Shown here: piece by piece, positions 26,778 through 39,914 of the stretch
Numbering within the stretch: position 1 is the first letter of the stretch
How the letters are laid out: the number at the start of each line of letters is the position of its first letter
Source of the DNA: Spirochaetes bacterium GWE1_32_154
Lineage (GTDB): Bacteria; Spirochaetota; GWE2-31-10
Direction: 5' to 3'
Assembly: GCA_001829315.1 (NCBI GenBank)
Contig: MIAY01000019.1
Coordinates: 62,001 to 126,000, forward strand
DNA length: 64,000 nucleotides
Translations under genes and position numbers: made by a program
Notes under the pieces: model-generated
Databases searched by the model: none
Seen by the model: only the letters and a program-made list of their open reading frames with translations
What the model was told of the DNA's origin: nothing

Positions 26778-28215
26778 CTTATTGAATAATGCTCGTATTA
26801 TTATCATCTGTTCGCTACTTATACCAATTTTTCAAATAAATGGATTAACCCTATTTGAAAAAATAAATATTCAAAAGCAATTAAGTACGATGAATACAGA
26901 ATTATACAATAATAATTTCAATGCTGCAAAGCTCATATTATTAGAGATAAAAAAAAATTACATAGGTTCTGAATTTAATATTATAGCAAATTACTATTTA
27001 TCGCTTATTGAATATACAAACGAAAATTATTTTCCTTCGACACATTTTATAGAATTAGCCCTGGCAAATATTGAAGATAAACGATTAACAAATAATTTCA
27101 AAAATAATATCATTACATTAGCAGGTATTTTATATTATCAAATCGGATTAACTGATAACGCACTTTTATATTTAGAAAAAACAAGAATAATAAAGAATTC
27201 AATCAACATAAATAGAGCAAATTTATATCTAAGCTATATATATTTTCAAAAAAACAATTTAGATAAAGCTAAATTCTATTATTATGAAATAACAACCAAT
27301 TTATTAAATAAAAAAGAAACTGATTTATATCTTTATTTAAATAATTATATCGGATGGAAAAAAATTGATACTAAAACTATCGGTTATAAAGATCCGAATA
27401 TCAGTTGTTTATATACAGAAAATGATCTTGTTTATATTGGATTATGGCACGGTGGTCTTATTGTTTATAACTATATACTTGACACTCACCGTTTTATTGC
27501 ATCACCCGCTTTAGTTTCAGATGAAATTCGAGCGATTTACGGAACAGAAACTCATATATGGGTTGGAACAAGCAATGGAATATCGCTGATAAATAAAAGA
27601 GATGATACTATATCACAATTAGACTATTTTAATAATTATAAAATTACTGATATAAAACCATCAGGCTCCGATGTAATTATTTCTACCTTAGGCCACGGTC
27701 TAATACGATATAATCTAAAAAATAATTCATATAATCAAATTGTACATAATAAAAATATCTCTACAACTTTTGTTGATGACACTATTGTACTTATTGCAAC
27801 ATATGACGGTGCTCTTTACTCGTATAAAAATAACTATCTAAAAGAAATACATTATAATAAATATTCAAAAAAACCAATAACCTCAATAGCAAAAAATAAA
27901 ACTCACTTTTGTTTTGCAACATATGGAAATGGAATAATAACAAGTAATTTTGATTTCAATACATTTACTGTCTATAATTCACAAAGTTTGAATACAATAA
28001 AAAATGACTATTTTCTTACAATTTCAGAAAAAGACAACTCTTTTTATTGCGGTTCTCTTGGTAATGGAATATATTGTTTAAATAATGAAATAATTTCAAT
28101 GTTTAAAGTTTCCGATTATTATATTGGAAATGACATTCAACAAATACAATTTCAAAATAATTATATGTTTATAGCAACTCTTGGTGAGGGAGTACTTATC
28201 AGGATGATACAATAA
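26737..28215 (+). CDS. Exported protein with TPR-like and beta-propeller-like parts
   Basis: Unknown function, up to 492 residues. After a hydrophobic signal or anchor (RIIIICSLLIPIFQ), residues about 40-210 are helical and TPR-like. Residues about 220-492 contain repeated segments such as IYGTETHIWVGTSNGISLIN, DVIISTLGHGLIRYN and FYCGSLGNGIYCLN. These resemble the ligand-sensing propeller repeats of hybrid two-component sensors, but no kinase or membrane output domain follows. The ATG at 26737 overlaps dut and sits too close to its GAGAGGAG; an in-frame TTG at 26782 would give a neater signal peptide. Likely periplasmic. Ends 1 base before lptF. Confidence 0.65.
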   Translation: MAVLVRQVSILLNNLLNNARIIIICSLLIPIFQINGLTLFEKINIQKQLSTMNTELYNNNFNAAKLILLEIKKNYIGSEFNIIANYYLSLIEYTNENYFPSTHFIELALANIEDKRLTNNFKNNIITLAGILYYQIGLTDNALLYLEKTRIIKNSININRANLYLSYIYFQKNNLDKAKFYYYEITTNLLNKKETDLYLYLNNYIGWKKIDTKTIGYKDPNISCLYTENDLVYIGLWHGGLIVYNYILDTHRFIASPALVSDEIRAIYGTETHIWVGTSNGISLINKRDDTISQLDYFNNYKITDIKPSGSDVIISTLGHGLIRYNLKNNSYNQIVHNKNISTTFVDDTIVLIATYDGALYSYKNNYLKEIHYNKYSKKPITSIAKNKTHFCFATYGNGIITSNFDFNTFTVYNSQSLNTIKNDYFLTISEKDNSFYCGSLGNGIYCLNNEIISMFKVSDYYIGNDIQQIQFQNNYMFIATLGEGVLIRMIQ

Positions 28216-28216
28216 T

Positions 28217-29512
28217 ATGAAACAATTTAAAATGACTATAGCAACAAAATATATATTAGCAGAATTTCTTCCTACATTTTTTATCTGCTTTATTTTCTTT
28301 TTTATGATGTTTATTATTAATCATATTTTAGTTATTATTAAACCACTCATTGAAAAAAACTTACCCTTTGATATAGTTATGATGATGATAATAACTATTC
28401 TTCCATTATACACAATGTTCAGTCTTCCTTTTAGTCTTCTTCTTTCTTCGCTTATGACTTTAGGCCGTTTATCAAGTGATAATGAAATTGTTGCATTTAA
28501 ATCATTGGGTTTTAATGTTTCCAGTATTTTTGCTCCATTATTTGTAACTGGTTTTATTGTAATGATAATCGCATTTGGTATTAATGACCGGTTAAGACCA
28601 ATTGGAATGAAAGCCCAGATGGAGACAAGAAGAAAAATTTCAACAATCAAACCAACACTCTATTTCAAATCCAAAACAGTAAAAAAATATTCAGGCAAAG
28701 TTATTTTTACAGATGTGGTAAAAGATAGAAATATCTCAGGATTAATTATTATCGATAAAGATACTGATGGTCAAAAACGAATAATAATGGCAAAAGAAGC
28801 TTTATTTCAAACACCGGAAGAAATGAAAGATGCTGTTGAAATTAAAATGCAGAATGCAATGGTCCAATTTGATAAAAAAGAAAGACCTCAAGAATTTAAT
28901 TACGGTTTTTCCGATACAATATCCTATTATATTCGATTCAGGGATTTTGATGACTCTTCCAATCAAACCTCAATTTCAGAAATGAAAACTGCATTTGAAT
29001 TATATGGTGAAGTTCAGGAAAATAAATTAATCTATATTGATGAAATAAATAATAGAGATTCCGAATACAATCGAAATATAGAACTGATTAGAGACACAAT
29101 AAACAATATGAATACAAATATAAATACAAACATATCAATATATAATATTAATAATAACTATAAGAATATCGATAGTTATGTCACATCAATGCAAAATATG
29201 AAAAAAAATAAAATTAAAAATTCATATTTTAACAGAAGTTTAATTGATTTTTATGATAAATTTTCTCTACCAATCGCATGTTTAATTTTTGTAATTTTTG
29301 GAACCCCAATGGGGATTTATTCCAAACGTTCAGGATACGCATTTGGCTTCATTATTGGTTTATTTCTTTGCGGGATATATTGGTTTTTCTATTATGGAAT
29401 GGTTGTTATGGGACGAAAGATGGTAACCCCCCCATTTATTTCTATTTTTCTACCAAATTTAGTTTTTCTAATTATCGGATTAATTCTTTTAATTAAAAGG
29501 TTACGTGAATGA
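28217..29512 (+). CDS. LptF/LptG-family permease (first copy)
   Basis: Inner-membrane permease subunit of the lipid export bridge that lifts lipopolysaccharide-like lipids to the outer membrane. 431 residues. Three N-terminal membrane helices (about 12-35, 52-82, 100-122), a periplasmic domain (about 150-330), and three C-terminal helices (about 350-430) give the family's 3+3 layout. FGTPMGIYSKRSGYAFG matches the conserved loop before the last helices. The periplasmic domain carries an extra Asn/Ile-rich, coiled-coil-like insert (about 270-325). Overlaps its partner by 4 bases. Whether it is LptF or LptG cannot be assigned. Confidence 0.85.
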   Translation: MKQFKMTIATKYILAEFLPTFFICFIFFFMMFIINHILVIIKPLIEKNLPFDIVMMMIITILPLYTMFSLPFSLLLSSLMTLGRLSSDNEIVAFKSLGFNVSSIFAPLFVTGFIVMIIAFGINDRLRPIGMKAQMETRRKISTIKPTLYFKSKTVKKYSGKVIFTDVVKDRNISGLIIIDKDTDGQKRIIMAKEALFQTPEEMKDAVEIKMQNAMVQFDKKERPQEFNYGFSDTISYYIRFRDFDDSSNQTSISEMKTAFELYGEVQENKLIYIDEINNRDSEYNRNIELIRDTINNMNTNINTNISIYNINNNYKNIDSYVTSMQNMKKNKIKNSYFNRSLIDFYDKFSLPIACLIFVIFGTPMGIYSKRSGYAFGFIIGLFLCGIYWFFYYGMVVMGRKMVTPPFISIFLPNLVFLIIGLILLIKRLRE

Positions 29513-30783
29513 AAGAAAAAATAATCAATATTTTAAATACTGTATTAAATTCTCTTCATACTTTATTTAATTCAATAAAAACAAAATTTCATTTTTCAGA
29601 TTTTATTATTTCAGTGAAGAACATTGTGCATAAATTCAAAATAAAATGTATATTTTGGTTTGAAACAATAAAAGAAATAAATATCAAAAAAGTTCATACA
29701 AGACTTCCCTACACTCTTTATCAAATGTTATTTTTGAACTTTTTAAACTGGTATTTACTTGCTCAAGGATTTGGTATTTTATTAATAGTAATTGCCGATC
29801 TTTTTGGAAAACTTGATTCATATATGACTAATAATATGTCAATTCCTAATATTCTATTGATGACAGTGCTTCTTTTTCCAAAAGCAATTTGGTTTACAAT
29901 GCCATTTGTTATAATGTTCGGGATAATTATGGCAATTAGTTCTCTGTATCAATCGAATGAATTAATTGCTGTTTTTACATCAGGTATTTCATATACCAAA
30001 TTTACAATGCCAATCATTCTTTTTAGTGTTTTTTTATCAATCTCTATGATTTTTATTGATAGTTATGGTGTTGTTCATGCTATGCGGTATAGAGATAAAT
30101 TATTTCAAAAATTAACAAGTCAAAAAACTGACGATTATACAAATATTACGGTAAAAAGTGAAAAAGAAGGATATTTTTGGCATGTTAATGATTTTGATCC
30201 TATACGAAATCGTTTAGATAAAATTATCTGTTTTAAAATTGATGTAAACTATAGAATGGTTGAACGAATTAATGCAGAATATGGAGTATATACGAAAAAT
30301 GGTTGGATTTTTTATACGGGTATGATTAGAGAATGGAATATTGACGGCACATTAAAAGAAGATGTAAAATTTAATAGAAAAATATTTAATTTACCTGAAA
30401 ATCCATCTGTTTTTAAAAGTAGCGGATATGAAATTGAAACTATGAATATAAATGAAGCCGGTGAAAGGATAAAACTCTTAAAAAGATTAAACATTGAACA
30501 TAAAAAAGAAATGACTGATTATTATAAAAAGTTTTCTTTTCCTTTTATTTTAATTATTTTTTCAATATTTGCAATCGGTGTATCGACAATATCTAAAATT
30601 TATATTCTGATTATTGCACTATTTTTATCAATTGCTCAGGCGATCGTGTATTACATTGCACAATTTCTTCTTCTTGATAATTTAGCGTACACCGGTATTG
30701 TTTCTCCTTTTTTTGGAGCATGGTTTACATTCTTTTTATTTCTGCCGGTTGCTGTTATTTTAATTGCAAAAGCAAAAACATAA
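29509..30783 (+). CDS. LptF/LptG-family permease (second copy)
   Basis: Partner of the preceding permease, 424 residues. It has an N-terminal extension of about 65 residues, then helices near 75-95, 115-145 and 160-185, a beta-rich periplasmic domain (NITVKSEKEGYFWHVNDF, VKFNRKIFNLPENPS), and three C-terminal helices. ATGA overlap with the first copy shows coupled translation, as expected for subunits of one transporter. The ATPase LptB is not in this window. A short 8-bp hairpin follows the stop. The N-terminal extension is not typical of the family. Confidence 0.85.
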   Translation: MKEKIINILNTVLNSLHTLFNSIKTKFHFSDFIISVKNIVHKFKIKCIFWFETIKEINIKKVHTRLPYTLYQMLFLNFLNWYLLAQGFGILLIVIADLFGKLDSYMTNNMSIPNILLMTVLLFPKAIWFTMPFVIMFGIIMAISSLYQSNELIAVFTSGISYTKFTMPIILFSVFLSISMIFIDSYGVVHAMRYRDKLFQKLTSQKTDDYTNITVKSEKEGYFWHVNDFDPIRNRLDKIICFKIDVNYRMVERINAEYGVYTKNGWIFYTGMIREWNIDGTLKEDVKFNRKIFNLPENPSVFKSSGYEIETMNINEAGERIKLLKRLNIEHKKEMTDYYKKFSFPFILIIFSIFAIGVSTISKIYILIIALFLSIAQAIVYYIAQFLLLDNLAYTGIVSPFFGAWFTFFLFLPVAVILIAKAKT

Positions 30784-30800
30784 CTCTTTTGTAAAGAGTT
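30782..30800 (+). terminator. Short hairpin after the lpt pair
   Basis: AACTCTTT and AAAGAGTT with a 3-base loop start on the stop codon. No T-run follows, so its role as a terminator is uncertain. Confidence 0.45.
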
Positions 30801-30853
30801 ATTGAAAAAAAAATGATAATAGTTTATTTATATAAAACATAATGAGGTGAAAT

Positions 30854-31810
30854 ATGAGTGATTTTTTTTATGCCGGTATAGATATTGGCGGAACTACAGC
30901 AAAAGTAGGTTTAGTTGACAATTACGGATCTATTATTGAAAAAACTCAAGTTAAAACACTAAAAACCGGTAATTGGAAAAAAATAATTGATGATTATGTA
31001 AAACCAATTGAAGGTTGGATAAAATCGGGAAAAAATGTAGTCGGTATCGGATTAGGCGGTCCCGGAGCTTTTGATAAAAATAAAAAAATGTTAGTTACTT
31101 GTGTTAATATTCCTGAATTGAAAGATGCACCAATTATTTCATATCTTGAGGAAAAATTCAATCTTCCTGTCATGGGAGATAATGATGCTACATGCGCTGC
31201 AGCTGGTGAACATATATTTGGTGCCGGTAAAAAATATGAAAATTTTTTATTTGTCACTGTAGGGACAGGAGTTGGCGGTGGCTTGATTCTTAATAACTCT
31301 GTATTTAGAGGCCGTGATGGTTTTGCAGGTGAATTTGGCCATATGACCATTGTTCCTGACGGCTTATTATGTTCATGCGGAAATAGAGGTTGCATAGAAT
31401 CATACGCTTCCGCAACAGCAATCATCAATAATATAAAAACCGGTATTCAAAGAGGTACAATCACTACATATGGTGATGTTGATTTAGCCGATATCGATGC
31501 CCGCCTTATATTTACGAAAGCACAAGCAGGAGATAAGGACTCAATTAATGCAGTTGATAATGCTGCAAAACATTTAGGTATGATTATCGGAAGTGTTATT
31601 AACTTATTAAATCTGGATGCAGTCATTATTGGTGGCGGAGTTGCACAAGCTGGAAACTATTTTATTGATAGAATAAAATACTATTGCGAACAAACAGCAT
31701 GGCCTTCATTTATGAAAGGACTTCCAATAATTTCTGCTCAATTATTAAATGACGCAGGCATTTTTGGTGCAGCATCATTAATTATTGAAGCACAATCTGA
31801 AAAACATTAA
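30854..31810 (+). CDS. ROK-family sugar kinase, probably glucokinase
   Basis: Phosphorylates a sugar, most likely glucose, with ATP. 318 residues. GIDIGGTTAKVGLVD is the phosphate-binding loop, GDNDATCAAAGE holds the catalytic Asp, and VTVGTGVGGGL is the adenosine region. EFGHMT followed by CSCGNRGCIESYAS is the ROK signature with its zinc-binding His and Cys residues. The zinc cluster argues against the non-ROK glucokinase family; glucose specificity is an inference. ATG with GAGGT. The downstream tgt gene starts 21 bases later. Confidence 0.9.
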   Translation: MSDFFYAGIDIGGTTAKVGLVDNYGSIIEKTQVKTLKTGNWKKIIDDYVKPIEGWIKSGKNVVGIGLGGPGAFDKNKKMLVTCVNIPELKDAPIISYLEEKFNLPVMGDNDATCAAAGEHIFGAGKKYENFLFVTVGTGVGGGLILNNSVFRGRDGFAGEFGHMTIVPDGLLCSCGNRGCIESYASATAIINNIKTGIQRGTITTYGDVDLADIDARLIFTKAQAGDKDSINAVDNAAKHLGMIIGSVINLLNLDAVIIGGGVAQAGNYFIDRIKYYCEQTAWPSFMKGLPIISAQLLNDAGIFGAASLIIEAQSEKH

Positions 31811-34297
<2,487 letters not shown>

Positions 34298-34301
<4 letters not shown>

Positions 34302-35101
34302 AATTTTTGTACTTACTCTTTTTTTTTTCTATCCTGTTATCATGTAACGATCATATTATAGAAAAAAACAGGTATAGAGAAAGAAATCCAATTGAAAAAA
34401 TTGAGATAAATATGAAATCAGGAACACTTGTTATTAATGGCTGGCATGAAAATTATATTGATATTTATGTAGAAAAAACGTTAATGAGCGGTTTAAAGAG
34501 TGATATTTCATTTCTATCAACCGATATTCTTTCTGACCAGAATAACAAAAAATTAGTATTAACGGCTAAACAACCTGATAGAATTAATGGGGAAATAAAT
34601 CTTTTGTTAAATATTCCCTATTCAATACAAAGTGCATTTATTTCAACAAATAGTACCAAAACAACCATTTCTCAATATATTGGAGATATTATTTATACCA
34701 GTGATACAGGTGATCTGTATATGGATGTATATGGTTCAATTTCAAAATTTAAAACTCATGAAGGTAATATAAATATTAATATTATTCCCAATGGTACAAT
34801 AAATTTACTCATTAATAATAATTATGGTGATACTAATGTAAATTTCCCTAAGTCTTTGAATCAAACATTTATTGACATTAAGTCAATAAATGGGAATATT
34901 ACATTTAACACAAAAAGTATGGAGACAATTTCATTAAGTGCCATTTCTACAAATATCATAACATTTGATCAAAAAAAATTACCTCACGCATTAAACGCAA
35001 GAAATAATGACTATTTTACTCTTCAATATGAAAGTAATAATCCATTGGGAGATATATTTATTAAAAATGATAATGGATTCATTTTTTTTAATTTATTTTG
35101 A
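34298..35101 (+). CDS. Lipoprotein with DUF4097-like beta-repeat region
   Basis: 267 residues. The signal peptide ends in LLSC, a good lipobox (Cys about residue 16). The mature part is beta-rich with short periodic strands (GTLVINGWHENYIDIYVEK, GDIIYTSDTGDLYMDVYGS, KTHEGNININI), resembling the DUF4097/putative adhesin fold. A run of ten T (34319-34328) lies in the signal-peptide codons. ATGA overlap with the HEAT-repeat gene implies a joint role. The clpB promoter overlaps its stop codon. Confidence 0.65.
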
Positions 35102-35126
35102 CATTATTTAAATCAATTATTATATT
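35098..35126 (+). promoter_or_regulatory. Promoter for clpB
   Basis: TTGACA (perfect -35) and TATATT separated by 17 bases; the -35 overlaps the stop of the upstream lipoprotein gene. I saw no CIRCE-type inverted repeat nearby. Confidence 0.75.
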
Positions 35127-35155
35127 GAATGCACATATAGAAAGAGGAGATGGTA

Positions 35156-37738
35156 ATGGATTACAATAAAATGACTTTGATGGCACAAAATTCAATAAAT
35201 GAAGCAGCAGAAATTGCGATTGAACATAATCATACCGAAATTCAACCTGAACATATAGTGCTTGCTTTAATAAATCAAAAAGATGGAACGACAACACCAC
35301 TTTTTGATGCAATTGGTGTTGGTGCAGAAACAATTAAAAATAAAACATCTGCGTTAGTTAAACAAAAATCGGCAATTGTTGGCAACTTGCAATCGAATCC
35401 TGTTTTTTCGCCACAAACGGTAAAATTATTTAAAAATGCAGAAAAAATAATGATTGATTTACAGGATCAATTTTTATCAACTGAACATATTATTATTGCA
35501 TCTCTAACGCTTGAAAACGAACTATCAAAAACACTTATAAAATCAGGTGTCACAAAAGATAATATACTTCTTGCTCTTAAACAAATTAGAGGTAATCAAA
35601 ATGTTACCGATCAGGAACCCGAAGCAAAATTTCAAGTTTTAAAGAAATACACAAGGGATCTTAATGCATTAGCAAGACAAAATAAACTGGATCCTGTTAT
35701 TGGTCGTGATGAAGAAATACGACGGGTTATTCAGGTTTTATCAAGAAGGACAAAAAATAATCCAGTATTAATCGGCGAACCCGGTGTAGGTAAAACAGCA
35801 ATAGCAGAAGGACTTGCCAAACGAATCGTTGAAGGTGATGTTCCGCAAAGTCTAAAAGAAAAAAAAATTTTAGCACTCGATTTAGCAATGTTAGTAGCCG
35901 GAGCAAAATTCAGGGGTGAATTTGAAGAACGATTTAAAGCAGTCATAAATGAAGTTGAAAAATCAAATGGTGTATTTGTTTTATTTATCGATGAACTGCA
36001 TACATTAGTTGGTGCCGGTGCTGCTGAAGGATCAATGGATGCATCAAATATATTAAAACCATCATTAGCACGCGGTGAAATTCATTGCATTGGCGCAACT
36101 ACTTTAGATGAATATAGAAAGTATATTGAAAAAGACGCTGCTTTAGAAAGAAGATTTCAACCGGTCATGGTTAATGAACCAAATGTGGAAGATACCATTG
36201 CAATATTAAGAGGATTAAAAGAACGATACGAGATTCATCATAAAGTACGAATTACTGATAATGCAATAGTTAGTGCTGCTGTTTTATCAAATCGATATAT
36301 TACAAGCAGATTTCTTCCCGATAAAGCAATTGATCTGATAGATGAAGCAGCAAGCCGACTTAAAATGCAAATAGAAAGTCAACCGGAAGAACTTGATATT
36401 ATTGATAGAAAAATATTACAACTTGAAATAGAAAATCAAGCCTTAATACGGGAAAAAACACCCGAGTCTCAAGTAAGACTCGAAAAAATACTTTTTGAAT
36501 TAAAAGAGTTAAAAGACAAAGCAGATGCTCTGCGACTTCAATGGAATAATGAAAAAAAGGTAATCGAAGAAATTAATACCCATAAGAAACAACTTGATGA
36601 TTTAAATTCAATGGAAAATGAATTTATTCGAATGGGCAATCTAACAGAAGCGAGTAAAATTAAATATGGCACAAGAATTGAAGTTGAAACTAAAATTAAA
36701 GATTTAATGTCTAAATTAAATGATATTCATTCAAGTAATTCATTAATCCGTGAAGAAGTTACTGAAGATGACATTGCTTCAATAATTTCAAATTGGACAG
36801 GTATCCCCATTAAAAAGATGTTACAAAGTGAAAGAGATAAGTTATTGGATCTTGAAGACTATTTACATAAAACCGTTATTGGTCAGGATGAAGCAATTAT
36901 TGCAGTTAGTAACGCCATTAGACGTAATAAAGCAGGGATTTCTGATATGAACAGACCTATAGGTTCATTTATTTTTGCAGGTCCAACGGGTGTCGGTAAG
37001 ACTGAATTAGCAAAATCATTAGCAAAACTTCTTTTTGATGATGTAAAATCATTGACTCGAATTGATATGTCAGAATATATGGAAAAACATTCAGTATCAA
37101 GACTTATTGGAGCACCTCCGGGATATGTCGGATATGAAGAAGGCGGACAACTTACTGAGGCTGTCAGAAGAAGACCCTATAGCGTCATATTATTCGATGA
37201 AGTTGAAAAAGCACATGCTGATGTTTTTAATGTTTTACTTCAATTATTAGATGATGGTCGATTAACCGATAGTCAGGGAAGAATAGTTGATTTTAAAAAT
37301 ACAATTATTATTATGACCAGTAATATTGGAAGTCATTACATTCAATCTAATAATGAATTAACAGAGGAAGTTCGCGATACAATTTTTAAATCAATCAGCT
37401 CATTTTTTAAACCGGAATTTTTAAATCGAATTGATGAAATAATTTTATTCCACAAACTTAATAAAGATAATATTCGTAAAATTATTGAAATTCAATTACA
37501 ATATCTTGCAGACAGATTAAAAAATAAAGATATAACAATTACATTTACTGAAAATACTATACACGAGATATCAATAGCAGGATATGATCCTCAATTTGGT
37601 GCTCGACCGATTAAAAGAGCAATTCAAAATTTAATTGAGAACCGGATAGCAAAAGAAATGATATCAGGTAATTTTATAGATGGTGAAAAAGTATCTATTG
37701 ATTTTCAAAATGATAATTTTGTTTTTACTAAAGGATAG
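35156..37738 (+). CDS. clpB: ATP-dependent chaperone ClpB
   Basis: Disaggregase that pulls proteins out of aggregates with DnaK. 860 residues, usual length. Order of domains: double Clp-N (about 1-145), first AAA+ with GEPGVGKTA, the coiled-coil middle domain (about 410-520) that distinguishes ClpB from ClpA/ClpC, second AAA+ with GPTGVGKTE, and the C-terminal D2-small domain. An ATG at 35150 sits on the GAGGAG ribosome site, so 35156 ([11 protein letters not shown]) is the start. Own promoter at 35098-35126. Heat regulation is expected but no operator was found. Confidence 0.97.
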   Translation: MDYNKMTLMAQNSINEAAEIAIEHNHTEIQPEHIVLALINQKDGTTTPLFDAIGVGAETIKNKTSALVKQKSAIVGNLQSNPVFSPQTVKLFKNAEKIMIDLQDQFLSTEHIIIASLTLENELSKTLIKSGVTKDNILLALKQIRGNQNVTDQEPEAKFQVLKKYTRDLNALARQNKLDPVIGRDEEIRRVIQVLSRRTKNNPVLIGEPGVGKTAIAEGLAKRIVEGDVPQSLKEKKILALDLAMLVAGAKFRGEFEERFKAVINEVEKSNGVFVLFIDELHTLVGAGAAEGSMDASNILKPSLARGEIHCIGATTLDEYRKYIEKDAALERRFQPVMVNEPNVEDTIAILRGLKERYEIHHKVRITDNAIVSAAVLSNRYITSRFLPDKAIDLIDEAASRLKMQIESQPEELDIIDRKILQLEIENQALIREKTPESQVRLEKILFELKELKDKADALRLQWNNEKKVIEEINTHKKQLDDLNSMENEFIRMGNLTEASKIKYGTRIEVETKIKDLMSKLNDIHSSNSLIREEVTEDDIASIISNWTGIPIKKMLQSERDKLLDLEDYLHKTVIGQDEAIIAVSNAIRRNKAGISDMNRPIGSFIFAGPTGVGKTELAKSLAKLLFDDVKSLTRIDMSEYMEKHSVSRLIGAPPGYVGYEEGGQLTEAVRRRPYSVILFDEVEKAHADVFNVLLQLLDDGRLTDSQGRIVDFKNTIIIMTSNIGSHYIQSNNELTEEVRDTIFKSISSFFKPEFLNRIDEIILFHKLNKDNIRKIIEIQLQYLADRLKNKDITITFTENTIHEISIAGYDPQFGARPIKRAIQNLIENRIAKEMISGNFIDGEKVSIDFQNDNFVFTKG

Positions 37739-37849
37739 ATAGGCTCTTGAATGAGAGTTATTCTTATCATTTCTTTACTTCACATAAAAAAAATGGTATT
37801 ATTTTATTAATATGAGTGAAATGTATAGAGCAAAAAACAGGGGAACAGT

Positions 37850-38353
37850 ATGTTTACATCAACAGACATTAAAAGTAAGATTAATCAGCTACGACATCAT
37901 TATAATAGCTTTATAAATAATAAATATGTTAAAGGCATTATGATGAAATTAGATATCCCCCATACAATTCATCGGGATATGGATTATATTTTATTATCCG
38001 AGATTGTTTATATTGACTCAAAAGGTTCATTGACTGATATTTATACAGGTGTAAAAGCAGTTATTTTTCTCATTAAAGATATTGAATTAAAAGTTATCCC
38101 CAATATTCAGGGATATGCTGATGCTGGCAAAAACTCTTATAATGCAAATGAGTCCATATTATTTCAAATGGCTATAAAAAACTTCGCAATGAATGTTGAA
38201 ACATTTACTAATATCCTGGAAGAACTTTATACAATGCTTATTGATTATGATAATGAACATTTTCCAAAGTCAGAAGTATACAAATCAGTTAGAGATTTTG
38301 CCGATATTCAAGTCTATTTTGACTCTAAAAAAAGAGAATCTTCCAGGAAATAA
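37850..38353 (+). CDS. Hypothetical protein, 167 residues
   Basis: Not recognised. A soluble alpha/beta protein without signal peptide. The middle part (DYILLSEIVYIDSKGSLTDI, GVKAVIFLIKDIELKVIPNI) looks like strands and the C-terminal third is helical. ATG with AGGGG about 6 bases upstream, a credible ribosome site. It stands alone between clpB (111-base gap) and the convergent folP (18-base gap). No function can be proposed. Confidence 0.6.
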   Translation: MFTSTDIKSKINQLRHHYNSFINNKYVKGIMMKLDIPHTIHRDMDYILLSEIVYIDSKGSLTDIYTGVKAVIFLIKDIELKVIPNIQGYADAGKNSYNANESILFQMAIKNFAMNVETFTNILEELYTMLIDYDNEHFPKSEVYKSVRDFADIQVYFDSKKRESSRK

Positions 38354-38371
38354 TGAGTCTGCAATGATGCT

Positions 38372-39169
38372 TTAAATACATTCTAAATACTTCTGCACAA
38401 CACGAACTCCTTGAACGGCTTCTTTTACATCGTGTACTCTAATAATTGTAGCTCCATTTAAAATTGCTATCGTATGTAACGCAACGGTACCGGGAAGCCT
38501 GTCTGCAGGTTCACTCTGATACACTTTACCGATCATCGATTTTCTTGAAATACCTGCTAATACAGCATACCCTGAATCTGACAATTGCTTTATTTTTTTT
38601 AATAGAATGTAATTATCATCGAGTGATTTACCAAACCCAAACCCGGGATCTAAAATAATATTTTTTATTCCATGATTTTTGAGTAAATCAGCTTGTTTTA
38701 ATAAAAAATTGTGAACTTCAATAAATACATCATCATACTGTGGAGATAACTGCATATTTTCAGGCGTTCCTTTCATATGCATAACAATACAAGTCGGTTT
38801 AAACTGAGAAACGACATGTATCATATCCGGATCAAAAGAAAAACCAGAGATATCATTAATGATATCAACACCAATTTTTAAACATTCTAAAGCGACCTTC
38901 GATTTATACGTATCAATTGAAACAGAAATAGAGAATTCTTTTTTTATCATTTCAACAACGGGGACTACTCTTTCTAATTCCATTTCTAAAGAAATTCTAT
39001 CACTTCCCGGTCTTGTAGACTCCCCTCCGACATCAATAATATCAGCCCCTTCATTTATCATTGATTCAACCCTGAATCTTGCTTTGTCTAATGAGTTAAA
39101 ACATCCTCCATCACTAAAAGAATCAGGAGTAACATTTAAAATCCCCATAATTTTAATATGATTACTCAA
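38372..39169 (-). CDS. folP: Dihydropteroate synthase
   Basis: Condenses p-aminobenzoate with hydroxymethyl-dihydropterin pyrophosphate in folate synthesis; the target of sulfonamides. 265 residues, usual length. Signatures: MGILNVTPDSFSDGG, DVGGESTRPGS (sulfonamide/pABA loop) and DPGFGFGK. The start is TTG at 39169, 6 bases after AGGAG; the first Met is too far inside the domain. It overlaps the upstream lipoprotein gene by 8 bases, so the two are co-translated. Other folate genes are not in this window. Confidence 0.95.
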   Translation of the reverse strand: MSNHIKIMGILNVTPDSFSDGGCFNSLDKARFRVESMINEGADIIDVGGESTRPGSDRISLEMELERVVPVVEMIKKEFSISVSIDTYKSKVALECLKIGVDIINDISGFSFDPDMIHVVSQFKPTCIVMHMKGTPENMQLSPQYDDVFIEVHNFLLKQADLLKNHGIKNIILDPGFGFGKSLDDNYILLKKIKQLSDSGYAVLAGISRKSMIGKVYQSEPADRLPGTVALHTIAILNGATIIRVHDVKEAVQGVRVVQKYLECI

Positions 39170-39914
39170 TAATATCTCCTGTTGAAGGACTAATAGTAAT
39201 TTTAGCTCTCAAATTATGTAACTTTTCATTCAAAAAAGGATAACTATTGGTAATTTTTTCAGCAATATCCAGAAAATTATTTGTTTCTTTGAAATTATTT
39301 CTTTCATAATTTATTTGGGCATAATATAAATATAACGCCTGTTTTGCTGCATCGATATTTGAAATATAACTCGTATTAGAAACCCATCTGTTACCTGCAT
39401 AACTTTTTTTATTATTTTCATCAGTCACATAGAATTTAAAATCAGCATTGGTATAACCGTTATAATTACTAAAAATATATCCTAAATCCCCTGCTTGAAG
39501 TTTCAAAGATGTTTCAGAATTAGAATTAGGAAGAAAATTTGTTTTGGAATCGTTGGTATTAATAACAACAAAACCTCGAGAAAGACTATCCCTATTAATC
39601 CATATTTTTTCTATACCTTCACATTCTGCTAAAACATACTCTTTTTCATCATTAAATGTAATATCAATTACTGAGACTTTAGTACCAAAATTTAATTTGA
39701 AATATTTCGATTTATCTAAACGATTAATTTCTTTTCCTATATCAGATTTTAAAATATAACCATGTTCAGTATAGTTTTTTATATAAAAAACTTCTTTATC
39801 AACAATTTTACTTTTTACTATTGTTGGCTTTTGTTCCTCACTAATCTTTTTATTACTGCAACTGAAAGATAAAAACAGTAAAACTAAAAACATAGTAATA
39901 GTAGCATTTTTCAT
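39162..39914 (-). CDS. Lipoprotein with SH3-like segment, unknown function
   Basis: 250 residues. The signal peptide ends in LSFSC (Cys about residue 19), a lipobox. Residues about 60-120 have the look of a bacterial SH3-like domain (FGTKVSVIDITFNDEKEYVL, IEKIWINRDSLSRGF), and the C-terminal 60 residues are helical, perhaps one TPR pair. ATG with GGAG upstream. Overlaps folP, which is a metabolic enzyme, so the pairing is probably only transcriptional. Confidence 0.65.
   Translation of the reverse strand: MKNATITMFLVLLFLSFSCSNKKISEEQKPTIVKSKIVDKEVFYIKNYTEHGYILKSDIGKEINRLDKSKYFKLNFGTKVSVIDITFNDEKEYVLAECEGIEKIWINRDSLSRGFVVINTNDSKTNFLPNSNSETSLKLQAGDLGYIFSNYNGYTNADFKFYVTDENNKKSYAGNRWVSNTSYISNIDAAKQALYLYYAQINYERNNFKETNNFLDIAEKITNSYPFLNEKLHNLRAKITISPSTGDIIE

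Noticed and set aside
35098-35155. CIRCE or other heat-shock operator before clpB
   Set aside because: Only promoter boxes were found; no 9-bp inverted repeat of the CIRCE type is present.
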